This document shows, piece after piece, positions 53,041-62,020 of a DNA stretch of 64,000 nt. Numbering within the stretch: the stretch's first letter is position 1; every line of letters starts with the position of its first letter. The position numbers and the translations under genes are program-made. The stretch lies in NCBI RefSeq assembly GCF_011440305.1, contig NZ_JAAOIW010000015.1, positions 62,001-126,000 of the forward strand, read 5' to 3'. This DNA comes from Paenibacillus agricola. Its GTDB lineage: Bacteria > Bacillota > Bacilli > Paenibacillales > NBRC-103111. The notes under the pieces were generated by a model. It was not told where the DNA came from and ran no database searches. It saw nothing but the letters and a program-made list of their open reading frames with translations.

Positions 53041-54186
53041 TCACGCTGGTGAAGATGCACCTTTCTCACGCTGATGGACAATAAGAATACAAACCACACA
53101 CCCCACTGCAATCCAACCATTGTAAAAAAATACGTTTTTCATCCCAAAAGCCTCACTGGCGAACCCGCCAGCAAAGCTGCCGATAATTCGGGCAACTCCC
53201 AGACTAAGCAAGCCGTTTAATGCCTGCCCGCTCGCCCTTAGCTCCTTGGGCACCTGCTGATTGATGTACATCGCAATCGTCACGGACAGCACGATATAGA
53301 TAAGCCCATGAAGAATTTGCGCGGGAAGCACCCAGATGGGATTGTCCGTGAAGGAAAAGGCAAACCAACGTAGCGCGGTGGCGATGCTTGAAATAAGCAG
53401 CACATGGGTGATCCGGACTCGCTCGAAAATTCGTTTGGCAAAAAGCAGGAACGGAACTTCGCTGAGTGCAGAAATAACCATCGACCAGCCTAGCAGAACA
53501 TTGTCGCCCCCCATAGCCTTATAATAAACGGGGAAAAATGTATAATAATAACCTAATGTAATTTGCAGCACTACGCTAATCGCCAAGTAGACCATCAATT
53601 TTCGCTGTTTAAACAACACCCAAAACTTCACCTTATTACCTGTAGACTGATGGCCGGAAACCTTGGGGAAGCGCAGCAATAAAAACAGGGAAACCAGCAT
53701 AACCAACGCATATACAGGAAATATATAACTAATTTCGTGCTGGGCTACGTAACCAAAGGCGATAGACATCAAGGCAAAACCAATCGTGCCACCTAGACGA
53801 ATTGGGCCATAGGACCAGCGCTTTTGTTTATCCAGCTCCTCCAGTGTAATCGCATCACTAACAGCAAAGATCGAAGTTTGGAAAAAGGTTAATAAACCAA
53901 CCATCGCCATTAAATAAACAAACGCCGTAGACAGCGGGAACAACAGCATCACAATGCCACAGCCGACAATCATAATCATTAAAACCGAATTTTTACTCTT
54001 AGCCCGATCTCCCTGCAAGCCCCAGAACGGCTGGGCTAATACAGCAACTAATGGCCCTAAGCTCAGCAGCGTGCCAATTTCGGAGGGGCTAGCCCCGATT
54101 GACTGAAAATACAGAGGAATAAAGGTGCCATATACGGCATTGCCCATATAAACAACGGTATAAAAAAGCAGAAAAACGACCATCAC
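53041..54186 (-). CDS. MFS transporter (MFS_1-like/PPP family)
   Basis: 381 residues with 12 predicted membrane segments and no large loop. The start LFYTVVYMGNAVYGTFIPLYFQSIG, with GASPSEIGTL and the conserved LRASGQALNGLL loop, resembles the phenylpropionate/nucleoside-proton branch. Substrate unknown. Its ATG overlaps the stop of the GGDEF-EAL gene by four bases (ATGA), so translation of this transporter is coupled to the c-di-GMP enzyme. That coupling is unusual for this kind of gene pair. Confidence 0.85.
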   Translation of the reverse strand: MMVVFLLFYTVVYMGNAVYGTFIPLYFQSIGASPSEIGTLLSLGPLVAVLAQPFWGLQGDRAKSKNSVLMIMIVGCGIVMLLFPLSTAFVYLMAMVGLLTFFQTSIFAVSDAITLEELDKQKRWSYGPIRLGGTIGFALMSIAFGYVAQHEISYIFPVYALVMLVSLFLLLRFPKVSGHQSTGNKVKFWVLFKQRKLMVYLAISVVLQITLGYYYTFFPVYYKAMGGDNVLLGWSMVISALSEVPFLLFAKRIFERVRITHVLLISSIATALRWFAFSFTDNPIWVLPAQILHGLIYIVLSVTIAMYINQQVPKELRASGQALNGLLSLGVARIIGSFAGGFASEAFGMKNVFFYNGWIAVGCVVCILIVHQREKGASSPA

Positions 54187-56327
54187 AGTTGTCCTGACGT
54201 TATGCCTGATTCCATCCTAGCTACAAGCCAACGTTTAAATTCATAAGGTGCTAAAGGCTTTTGCAAGTAATAGCCTTGAATAATATCGCATCCATACGAT
54301 GCCAGCATGTTCCAGCTTTGCAAGTCTTCAACCCCTTCTGCTACCACTTTAAGACCCAGATTATGCGCAAGAAATATAATGGAACGTACAATCATCGAAT
54401 CCGTCGCATCATTTGCCATATCGGCAACAAACGATTTATCAATTTTGATGGTATCGACCGGTAACGTTTTCAGATATGCCAACGAAGAGTAACCCGTTCC
54501 AAAATCATCAATGGATAATTGAATCCCCATCTCATGAATGTTCATTAAAACCTCTTTAGCGCGAACCGGGTCCGCCATAATGAAGCTTTCGGTGATTTCC
54601 AAGGTAATTTTCCGAGGGGATACCCCATATTGCTGCAGCAAGGCTTTTAAGCGAATAGGCAGCTCCGCATCCTGCAAATTTCTCGCCGATAAGTTAACGG
54701 CAATCTCGATATCAATATGTTCCGCTTCCCATAGCTTGCTTTGCTTAAGCGCCTCGTTCAGCACCCAGGTTGTAATCGCATTAATTACGCCTATTTGCTC
54801 GGCGATCGGAATGAAATCCGAGGGTGGAATGAGGCCTAGCTTAGGATGTTTCCAACGCAGCAAAGCTTCAGCGCTTAGGATCGTATTGGTTTTTAATTCA
54901 GCTTTAGGCTGGTAGACGAGATAAAGCTCATTTTTTTCGATCGCCGCGCGCAGGTCACCCATCAATAATAGGCGATAGGGGTCTTTTTCGTCCTGCTCCT
55001 CACTATAAATCGAATAGCCGCTTTTAAGGCGCTTTGCGCTGTACATCGCAACATCGGCACGGCGCAGCAAGGTCTGGATATCTTTACCATGCTCCGGGAA
55101 GGAGACGATGCCCATACTAGCTCCAATCGATAAATTAACCTCTTCCACAGAGACGGGCTGGTCAATGTTCGCTAAAATAATCTGTGCAGTAGACAATCCC
55201 TGAGTAGGTGTACAGTTCGGGATCAGTACAGCAAATTCATCACCACCCAAGCGGAATATGGTTTCAGCATTAGATAACCATTGCGTTATCAAATTTCCTA
55301 TTTTCAATAATAATAGGTCACCAAATTGGTGCCCTAATGTATCATTAATCGCTTTAAAATGATCCAAATCCATTAATAATAGCGTAAACCCTTTTCGTTC
55401 ATCAAGGACGAGGCTATTAATCATTTCATATAGCTTTTTGCGGTTAGGCAATTGGGTTAGATGGTCATGGGTCGCCATATGCTCCAATTCAAGCATCTGG
55501 TTGAAGCGGACGGAAATGTCTCGAATGGTGCAAACGAATATATAATTGCCGTCGAGCAATGAGGTTTTCAAATGGATATCAGCACGGAAGGAACGGTTGT
55601 TTTTGCTGAATAAGGTAATTTCACACTTTTCTATACTCATGACCTGGGTATTGCCATAGGCCTTCAGCAATTCAAGAGGGATCAGAAGTTCCGCTCCCCG
55701 CCCCAAAACCTCACTTATTTGATAGTCAAACATACTTTCTACGGTCGGATTAATACTAATAATTTCATGGGCGGTATTGATGATCAGGATCGTATCGGCA
55801 GAGGTTTCGCCAATCAACCGATGCAGTGCCTCTGATTTTTTCAACTCTTGGGTGACCCTGACCAGCTCCTGATTCGCGTTTTCCAGAGCCTTGGTCTGCT
55901 CAAAAAGAGCTTCGGTTTGCTGCTTCATCCCTCGGGCATTTATGAATATTTTAATTAATTGCTCGACCTTCAGCTTTAATACATCCGGATCAAAGGGCTT
56001 AAACACATAATCAATAGCTCCTGCCGTATAGCCAGAAAATACATGCTCGGGCTCCTTATTGATCGCGGTTACAAATATGATGGGGATGTCTTTGCTTTTT
56101 TCCCGTGATTTGATCAGCTTGGCTGTCTCATACCCGTCAAGGCCAGGCATCTGCACATCCAGCAAAATAAGCGCATACTCCTCTTTCATCACACATTTTA
56201 ACGCTTCTTCCCCAGAAAGACATTTCGTTAAATGTACATAAGGATAATCCAGTAACGCCTCCAAGGCCAACAAATTTTCCGAGCGATCGTCTACCAAAAG
56301 GACATTTATCATATAGTCTTGATTCAT
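54183..56327 (-). CDS. REC-PAS-GGDEF-EAL c-di-GMP protein
   Basis: 714 residues. A receiver domain (about 1-125) has the phosphoacceptor aspartate near residue 56 in LILLDVQMPGLDG and lysine in VFKPFD. A coiled coil and a PAS module (about 165-280) follow. The GGDEF domain (about 285-445) has an intact GGDEF near residue 362 and no RxxD inhibitory site. The EAL domain (about 455-700) has EALLRW, DDFGTGYSSL, KIDKSF and AEGVE, all intact. Both activities are therefore possible and are probably set by phosphorylation from the hybrid kinase of the same operon. The upstream gene is cheR. Confidence 0.92.
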   Translation of the reverse strand: MNQDYMINVLLVDDRSENLLALEALLDYPYVHLTKCLSGEEALKCVMKEEYALILLDVQMPGLDGYETAKLIKSREKSKDIPIIFVTAINKEPEHVFSGYTAGAIDYVFKPFDPDVLKLKVEQLIKIFINARGMKQQTEALFEQTKALENANQELVRVTQELKKSEALHRLIGETSADTILIINTAHEIISINPTVESMFDYQISEVLGRGAELLIPLELLKAYGNTQVMSIEKCEITLFSKNNRSFRADIHLKTSLLDGNYIFVCTIRDISVRFNQMLELEHMATHDHLTQLPNRKKLYEMINSLVLDERKGFTLLLMDLDHFKAINDTLGHQFGDLLLLKIGNLITQWLSNAETIFRLGGDEFAVLIPNCTPTQGLSTAQIILANIDQPVSVEEVNLSIGASMGIVSFPEHGKDIQTLLRRADVAMYSAKRLKSGYSIYSEEQDEKDPYRLLLMGDLRAAIEKNELYLVYQPKAELKTNTILSAEALLRWKHPKLGLIPPSDFIPIAEQIGVINAITTWVLNEALKQSKLWEAEHIDIEIAVNLSARNLQDAELPIRLKALLQQYGVSPRKITLEITESFIMADPVRAKEVLMNIHEMGIQLSIDDFGTGYSSLAYLKTLPVDTIKIDKSFVADMANDATDSMIVRSIIFLAHNLGLKVVAEGVEDLQSWNMLASYGCDIIQGYYLQKPLAPYEFKRWLVARMESGITSGQL

Positions 56328-56348
56328 TACCGTTCACCTCTCTACATG

Positions 56349-57206
56349 TTAATTGATCCGTTTATATATTTTCTGTAAGGAGCTCATGTTGATAAATTGG
56401 GAAGCATGCTTCGTAAACCGCAGTGACTCTCTACTGCCTAATGCCAAAAAACCACCCAAGCCCAAGCTATCATAGAGCAGGTCATGTACATGCTCCTGCA
56501 GGCGATGGTTAAAGTAAATAAGGACATTCCGGCAAAAGATAACATGAAATTCGTTAAAGGAACGATCATCCACTAAATTATGGTGGGAAAATACAATGTT
56601 TCTTAACAGCTTGGCATGCAGATAAACCTGTTCATCCTTAGAGGAGAAGTAAGAATGAAACTGTTCCTTGCCTCCTGAAGCAAAGTAATTGCGTGTATAA
56701 GCCTGCATCTTGGAAAGCGGTAACGCACCAGTTTTAGCTTGAGCGATAACCCCCTCATTCATATCCGTAGCATAAATGCGGCAGCGTTCATACAGCCCTT
56801 CCTCTTGAAGCAGGATGGACAAGGAGTAGGCTTCCTCTCCTGTTGCGCAACCAGCTACCCATACACGTATAAAGCTTTCCTTTCTCAGCTCAGGAATGAC
56901 TTCATTTCTGAAATAATTAAAAAATTGCGGATCCCGAAACATCGCGGTTACATTAATAGAGAAATCGGCAACAAGCTTATACGCATATTGCGGAAACTTT
57001 TGCAATCGGTCAATCAGCTCGGCGGCATTGGCCATACGCTCGGTAATTAACCGCCGCTGCAGCCTTCTCTGGATCGTAGCCATTGCATAATCTTGGAAAT
57101 TGTAGCCTGTCGTTGTATAGATCTCGGATAATATTAAGCTAACAGCTTCCTGCGGCAGTTCATAATGGAAGGGCACCTCTGCTCGCTCCAATTCCGTTTC
57201 CTCCAT
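56349..57206 (-). CDS. cheR: CheR-type protein methyltransferase
   Basis: 285 residues. An N-terminal helical domain (about 20-80, FQDYAMATIQRRLQRRLI) is followed by a SAM-binding Rossmann domain with VWVAGCATGEEAYSLSILL and HVIFCRNVLIYF. CheR normally methylates glutamates of chemoreceptors, but no MCP, CheA or CheW gene is near, so the target may be the hybrid kinase or another non-chemotaxis protein. The start follows AAGGAATAGAG, inside a 21-base tandem duplication at the kinase-CheR junction. Confidence 0.9.
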   Translation of the reverse strand: MEETELERAEVPFHYELPQEAVSLILSEIYTTTGYNFQDYAMATIQRRLQRRLITERMANAAELIDRLQKFPQYAYKLVADFSINVTAMFRDPQFFNYFRNEVIPELRKESFIRVWVAGCATGEEAYSLSILLQEEGLYERCRIYATDMNEGVIAQAKTGALPLSKMQAYTRNYFASGGKEQFHSYFSSKDEQVYLHAKLLRNIVFSHHNLVDDRSFNEFHVIFCRNVLIYFNHRLQEHVHDLLYDSLGLGGFLALGSRESLRFTKHASQFINMSSLQKIYKRIN

Positions 57207-57250
57207 CTCTATTCCTTAACATGCAACCTCTACTCCTTAACATACAACCA
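57207..57250 (-). repeat. 21-bp tandem duplication at the kinase-CheR junction
   Basis: Read on the minus strand, GGTTGTATGTTAAGGAGTAG is followed at once by GGTTGCATGTTAAGGAATAG, each plus one A: two 21-base copies with two differences. The first copy contains the last codons and stop of the kinase gene; the second supplies the ribosome site of cheR. Confidence 0.8.
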
Positions 57251-60070
57251 AACCTTCAGTAAAGATAGCAGCTGTTTAATATCAACCGGCTTTGTAATGT
57301 AATCTGAAGCTCCTGCTTGAATACAGAGGTCGCGGTCATCCTTCATCGCTTTCGCTGTTACAGCGAGAATGGGCAGGTCATGGTATTGCGGCATTTGGCG
57401 AATCCGCCTTGTAGCCTCATATCCGTCCATCTCTGGCATCATAATGTCCATTAGGATCATTTGAATTTGATCATTTTTAAGCAAAACCTCAATCGCTTCG
57501 CGGCCATTCTCTGCATAGATAACGTCAAGCCCATAGGACTCCAAGACACTAGATAAAGCAAACACATTACGAATATCGTCATCCACTAAGAGGATGGTAA
57601 TATCATTGAAGGGCAGCGATGATTTCTTGGGCGCGGTTATTTCTGGCTGCTCAGGTGCAACAGAGTCTTCAGCTGTTGTAGCTACTAACTCTCTCGCATC
57701 TACAACTAAAGCTTTTACAGGCTCTATAGCCTCAGTAGCTGCAACGTCCATAGGAATTAAGAAAGTGAAGGTACTGCCTTCGTCTATCTTGCTTTGCACG
57801 TTGATTTCACCGCCTAATAAATGGGCGATTTCTCTGCTGATTGACAAGCCAAGCCCCGTGCCTCCATATTTGCGGCTTGTCGTGCCATCTGCCTGGACGA
57901 AGGCCTCGAATACAATATTCAGCTTGTCCTTTTCAATACCGATTCCCGTATCTTGGACGGCAAATTCGATCATGGGCTGCCCTTGTTCTGCAAACGACTT
58001 AGAGCCGTTTGGATTCGTGGATATGGTTAAGGCCACACTTCCACGCTCCGTAAATTTGAAGGCATTGGATAGCAAATTTTGCAAGATTTGCATCAGCCTT
58101 TGTTGGTCAATCAGGATGGTGCTAGGAACCCCAGCATTCAGCAGGACATGAAATTGGATACCCTTCTGCTGGGCGATCGCTTCGAAATTGCGCTTAACTG
58201 CACCAACCACATCGGAGAGCACCACACGTTCAACCAGCATATCCACTTTTTTGGATTGGATTTTGGCTAGCTCCAATATTTCATTAATTAAAGCCAATAA
58301 ATCTTGCCCGGATGAGAAGACCGTCGAAGCATACTCTACCTGCTTCGGGGTAAGATTCTTGTCCTTATTATCCGCCAGCATCTTGGCAAGAATCAGCATA
58401 CTGTTCAGCGGTGTCCTTAGCTCATGGGACATATTGGCCAGAAACATCGATTTGTAGCCTATCGCTTCCGTTAACTCCACCGTTTTGTTCTGAAGCGTTA
58501 AGGTCGTCAATTCCAGTGAGCTGTTTTGCAGCTCCAGCTTCTGCGATTTTTCCCTTAGCTCTTCATTGGCCTGCTCCAAATCAGCTTGCTGGTTTTGCAA
58601 TTGGTGCTCGGATTCTTCAAGCGCAGCCGTATGCTCCTCAAGCTCCGCATTCATATGTGCTAATTCCTCTTGCTGGCGCAAGAGCTCCTCGGACTGCTCC
58701 TGAAGATCCTTTGAGACTCTTTGTGATTCCAGAAGCAATGCTCCTATTTGCGATTTGTTTTTAATTTTATTGATATGAATGGCTAACAACGCTGAGAGCT
58801 GCTCCAAAAAATCGATCTGTATAGCCGTTAATGTGTTGAGACTGGCTAATTCAATAACCCCCTCAAGCTCATCGCCAACTAATAGCGGCATAATCAACAC
58901 CTGCTTAGGAACGCCTGTAATAAGACCTGACTGAATTTCCAAGTATTCGGGCGACACGTCTGTCAGCTCAATTCGCTTCTTCTCCAAGGCGCATTGCCCG
59001 ATAAGCCCCTCTCCCATTTGGAATGAATCGGAGCGGGTAGTTGCACCCGGTTGTCCAGCTGCGTATGTAGCCATTTTAACGAGCTTGTCCTTGGTTGCTC
59101 CTTCTGCCACGTCTGCCTTGATGTAAATCACACCAAAGGCCGCACCGAGCTGCGGCATAATTTGGAATAAGGCATCTGCTGCTGCGGCTTGAATATCCTC
59201 TATTTGTTGGATAGAGGTGAAAAAATTAGAGATATTCTCATGAAGCCATGCATGCTCCCCAAGCTGCCTTGTCCACTCCTGCTCTCGTGCGCTTTGTACC
59301 TCTAGAGACTCAACCATTTGATTAAATGCCTTGGAAACCACACCAATCTCATCATTGGACTTTACTTCCAGCCGCGCACCTAAACCAATAACCCCTAAAG
59401 AGAAACCTCCCATCACATCGGAAACTCTTACTAATCCTCGTGTAATTTGCCTTGTGACGGAAGTGGTAAGAATGCCGCCCATAATGAAAAACAAAAAGGC
59501 CGCGATTGCCAACAGCAGAATCGAACGATTGTTAGCAAAAGCAGATTCTTCTACAGCCTGCTTCATGATAAACTGGTTAATACTAACCAGGTCATTAACT
59601 TGATCGAACAAATTTTGCTGATACCTTTGCCCATCCTCCGTCAGTAACTGAGAGGTTTCTTTGTTGTTACCTTCCTCAAGCATAACAATTATCTTTTGCT
59701 GAAAATTCATATATTCTAGTGCAGCTACCTTGAGGTGATCGATGATTAACCTATTTTGTTGGTCATTGGCCATTTTCTCCAAAGCCAATAAAGCTACCGT
59801 ACCGCGGTCGCGGGCTTCATTCAATTTGGTCTGCTCTTGCTGCTTGACAACCACTGATTCTGATAAAGCATAGTTTCTAATGGCTTTGGCAATATTGTTG
59901 ACTTCCATTCGGATCTCTGTCGAATGCTGCACCTTTACATATTGCTCATTTACAATTTTGTTAATGGAGCCATATAAATGTTGGATGGTATAAACAGAAT
60001 AGCCCAGAAGCAACACCATGCTTATAAATAATGCCGAAAATAGTAAAAACAGCTTGCTTTTTATTTTCAT
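57230..60070 (-). CDS. Hybrid sensor kinase: sensor-HAMP-GAF-HisKA-HATPase-REC
   Basis: 946 residues. Two membrane segments (about 8-28 and 182-205) enclose a helical extracellular sensor domain of the CHASE3/4HB type. A HAMP linker (about 205-260), a GAF domain (about 285-440) and a long coiled coil (about 445-540, LHMNAELEEHTAALEES-like) follow. The phosphoacceptor is His549 in NMSHELRTPLNSML. The kinase ATPase domain has GGTGLGLSISRE, and a C-terminal receiver has Asp875 in ILMDIMMPEMDGYE. It heads the CheR and REC-PAS-GGDEF-EAL genes and likely phosphorylates the receiver of the latter. Confidence 0.92.
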   Translation of the reverse strand: MKIKSKLFLLFSALFISMVLLLGYSVYTIQHLYGSINKIVNEQYVKVQHSTEIRMEVNNIAKAIRNYALSESVVVKQQEQTKLNEARDRGTVALLALEKMANDQQNRLIIDHLKVAALEYMNFQQKIIVMLEEGNNKETSQLLTEDGQRYQQNLFDQVNDLVSINQFIMKQAVEESAFANNRSILLLAIAAFLFFIMGGILTTSVTRQITRGLVRVSDVMGGFSLGVIGLGARLEVKSNDEIGVVSKAFNQMVESLEVQSAREQEWTRQLGEHAWLHENISNFFTSIQQIEDIQAAAADALFQIMPQLGAAFGVIYIKADVAEGATKDKLVKMATYAAGQPGATTRSDSFQMGEGLIGQCALEKKRIELTDVSPEYLEIQSGLITGVPKQVLIMPLLVGDELEGVIELASLNTLTAIQIDFLEQLSALLAIHINKIKNKSQIGALLLESQRVSKDLQEQSEELLRQQEELAHMNAELEEHTAALEESEHQLQNQQADLEQANEELREKSQKLELQNSSLELTTLTLQNKTVELTEAIGYKSMFLANMSHELRTPLNSMLILAKMLADNKDKNLTPKQVEYASTVFSSGQDLLALINEILELAKIQSKKVDMLVERVVLSDVVGAVKRNFEAIAQQKGIQFHVLLNAGVPSTILIDQQRLMQILQNLLSNAFKFTERGSVALTISTNPNGSKSFAEQGQPMIEFAVQDTGIGIEKDKLNIVFEAFVQADGTTSRKYGGTGLGLSISREIAHLLGGEINVQSKIDEGSTFTFLIPMDVAATEAIEPVKALVVDARELVATTAEDSVAPEQPEITAPKKSSLPFNDITILLVDDDIRNVFALSSVLESYGLDVIYAENGREAIEVLLKNDQIQMILMDIMMPEMDGYEATRRIRQMPQYHDLPILAVTAKAMKDDRDLCIQAGASDYITKPVDIKQLLSLLKVWLYVKE

Positions 60071-60187
60071 AGAGTCCCCCGTTTCTATCTCTTATTTCCA
60101 TATTATCCTGCTTGCATTTTCTTTTCAATATATATCCCTTATTATAGTAAAATTTCCCGAATTGACGGCTAATTTGTCAAAGCATGT

Positions 60188-60221
60188 AAAAAAACGTCAG
60201 GGAAGAGAATTGCTCCTGACG
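60188..60221 (-). terminator. Second terminator upstream of the hybrid kinase
   Basis: On the minus strand, CGTCAGG and CCTGACG form a 7-bp stem followed by seven Ts. It follows another terminator at 60247-60272, so the kinase gene is shielded from the upstream gene by two terminators in a row. Confidence 0.72.
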
Positions 60222-60246
60222 GGACTTTATGCTGTTAACCCCATGC

Positions 60247-60272
60247 AAAAAAAAAAACAGCCCTATAGGCTG
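60247..60272 (-). terminator. Terminator overlapping the stop codon of the 78-residue gene
   Basis: CAGCC and GGCTG form a 5-bp stem whose loop includes the TAG stop codon; 11 Ts follow on the minus strand. Confidence 0.75.
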
Positions 60273-60499
60273 CTCATCCGCTCCGTTTTATATTTCTTCA
60301 AACCATTGTAAGCCATCTCCAACTGGCTATTAATATGCGCTTCCGATGATGAATCCTTCATCAGGCCGCAGGCTCGGACAAGGCTGTCAATGACACTAAA
60401 GAGCTCAGGGTCGGTGCGGTAGCAATCCGTGGAAATGTCCTGCATCTCATAAATCTTATCCATAACGTCCGGGTAAGCTTTTAATTGCGTCATGTTCAT
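60263..60499 (-). CDS. Small helical protein of unknown function
   Basis: 78 residues, all-helical in appearance (YPDVMDKIYEMQDIS, LFSVIDSLVRACGLM, NSQLEMAYNGLKKYKTERM). No family recognised. A GGGAATG ribosome site precedes the ATG at 60499. It ends inside the terminator at 60247-60272. The 60500-60753 region upstream is AT-rich and shows no other gene. Confidence 0.65.
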   Translation of the reverse strand: MNMTQLKAYPDVMDKIYEMQDISTDCYRTDPELFSVIDSLVRACGLMKDSSSEAHINSQLEMAYNGLKKYKTERMSSL

Positions 60500-60753
60500 C
60501 CATTCCCTTCTTGAATTAAGAATTAAGAATCACATAAATAGTGCACATTATATAGAAAAAAATGTTATTTAGTGCGTGTTAATAATTATAATAACGCTTA
60601 CAAGTGGTAATTGCAATATGCTATTTGAAATATTTTCAATTTAAATGGGCTTAAATCCAAGCCTGGAGTACCCTCATATCCAGTTAATGATAACACGGGT
60701 TTCTTCCAGTATAATAAGAGAGAAGAAAGCACTCGAATAAGGAGGTGGCCTGA

Positions 60754-61770
60754 TTGAACGTATTGATTTTAGGCGGAACAGGTGTGATTAGCAGGGAGAT
60801 CGTAGCGCAGCTGCTGAGCGCTGGCCATGAGGTTGTAGTCTTTAACAGGGGAACCCGGAAGCTGCCATTTTCCAGTGATGTGGAATGGATAATCGGGGAT
60901 AAATCGGATAACCAAAGCTTTAATGAAGCGGTGAAGAAGCGGACGTTCGATGTCGTTATCGATATGATCAGCTTTAATGAAGCCGATGCCCGCTCTACGG
61001 TAAGCACCTTTAACGAACGCGCTGGGCAGCTGATTATGTGCTCCAGCGTTGCTGCATACAAAAGACCTTATAAATCCGCTCCGATTAAGGAGGATGCAGA
61101 AGAGCTGTTCGATAACCCCGAATTCGCCTATGCCTTTCAAAAGGCTGAAATGGAGCGTTATTTACAACGCAATATCGGTAAAGGGCAGCTTCCGGTCACC
61201 ATCATTCGGCCCTCATTGACCTATGGAATTGGCGGCAGCAATCTGGGTGTGCTCAGACAAAATTATAATATTGTGCAGCGCATCCGCAATAACAAGCCAC
61301 TACTTATGTTTGGTGACGGAACAACCCCTTGGGGATTTACTTTTGCTCCCGATTTGGCTAAAGCATTTGTTGGCGCTGTTGGGAATAAACGAACCTACAA
61401 CCAGGCTTACCATGCTACGAACGAAGACGTGCACATATGGAACAACTTATATGAAGAGTTTGGCAACATTATCGGGATCGAGCCGCAAATCGTCCACATC
61501 TCTTCCGAACTTCTCGTAAAAGCAAACCCTAGCTTATTCGCGCATTTAGTATTTGAGAAAAGCTACTCTGGGCTGTTTGACAATAGCAAAATCAAAAGGG
61601 ATATCCCCGGCTTTGAAGCGAGCATATCGTTAAACGAAGGCCTGCGGATGATGCTCAATTGGTATGAAAGCGAAGGCAGCATTGTAGACCCGGAAAAGGA
61701 GCAGCTGGAGAACCGGTTAACAGATATTTATATGGAGTGGAGTAAGCAGATGGAACAGTTCGAAGCTTAA
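60754..61770 (+). CDS. NAD-dependent epimerase/dehydratase (extended SDR)
   Basis: 338 residues. The dinucleotide site reads LILGGTGVISREIV at the N-terminus and the catalytic Tyr/Lys pair is in YAFQKAEME near residue 130. A serine pair in MCSSVAAY precedes it. The enzyme type is a CSP41/isoflavone-reductase-like SDR; substrate unknown. The start is TTG with AAGGAGG 8 bases upstream. It ends at a strong terminator at 61775. Confidence 0.86.
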   Translation: MNVLILGGTGVISREIVAQLLSAGHEVVVFNRGTRKLPFSSDVEWIIGDKSDNQSFNEAVKKRTFDVVIDMISFNEADARSTVSTFNERAGQLIMCSSVAAYKRPYKSAPIKEDAEELFDNPEFAYAFQKAEMERYLQRNIGKGQLPVTIIRPSLTYGIGGSNLGVLRQNYNIVQRIRNNKPLLMFGDGTTPWGFTFAPDLAKAFVGAVGNKRTYNQAYHATNEDVHIWNNLYEEFGNIIGIEPQIVHISSELLVKANPSLFAHLVFEKSYSGLFDNSKIKRDIPGFEASISLNEGLRMMLNWYESEGSIVDPEKEQLENRLTDIYMEWSKQMEQFEA

Positions 61771-61774
61771 AAAC

Positions 61775-61817
61775 AAGCCGTTCAAATCCGTATGGGAGGA
61801 TTGAACGGCTTTTTTTT
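61775..61817 (+). terminator. Terminator of the epimerase/dehydratase gene
   Basis: AAGCCGTTCAA pairs with TTGAACGGCTT and is followed by a run of Ts, five bases past the stop codon. Confidence 0.9.
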
Positions 61818-61838
61818 GCCAACTACATATAAACAAGC

Positions 61839-61984
61839 TTAATTGCTTACAACGACATCATCCACTTGCATGGCCATACTGCCTGTTGTGCTGTGAGTGG
61901 CGAATTGAATCGTATCAATTGAGAATACGGCCGCTGCGAAAGTGCCAGAAGCAGCTCCCGAGTTGCCTCTAAAAGTCTGCTTCT
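61839..61984 (-). pseudogene. C-terminal fragment of a secreted, probably carbohydrate-active protein
   Basis: On the minus strand about 46 codons read FRGNSGAASGTFAAAVFS, then IDTIQFATHSTTGSMAMQ and VDDVVVSN, ending in TAA. The closing VDDVV-VSN strand is common at the end of secreted glycoside hydrolase and lyase domains. An in-frame stop (TAG) stands immediately upstream and no start or ribosome site is present, so this is the relic of a larger gene. Confidence 0.6.
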
Positions 61985-62020
61985 ATACCGCTGTACGTAT
62001 ATTTTTTACACTAATGGTTT

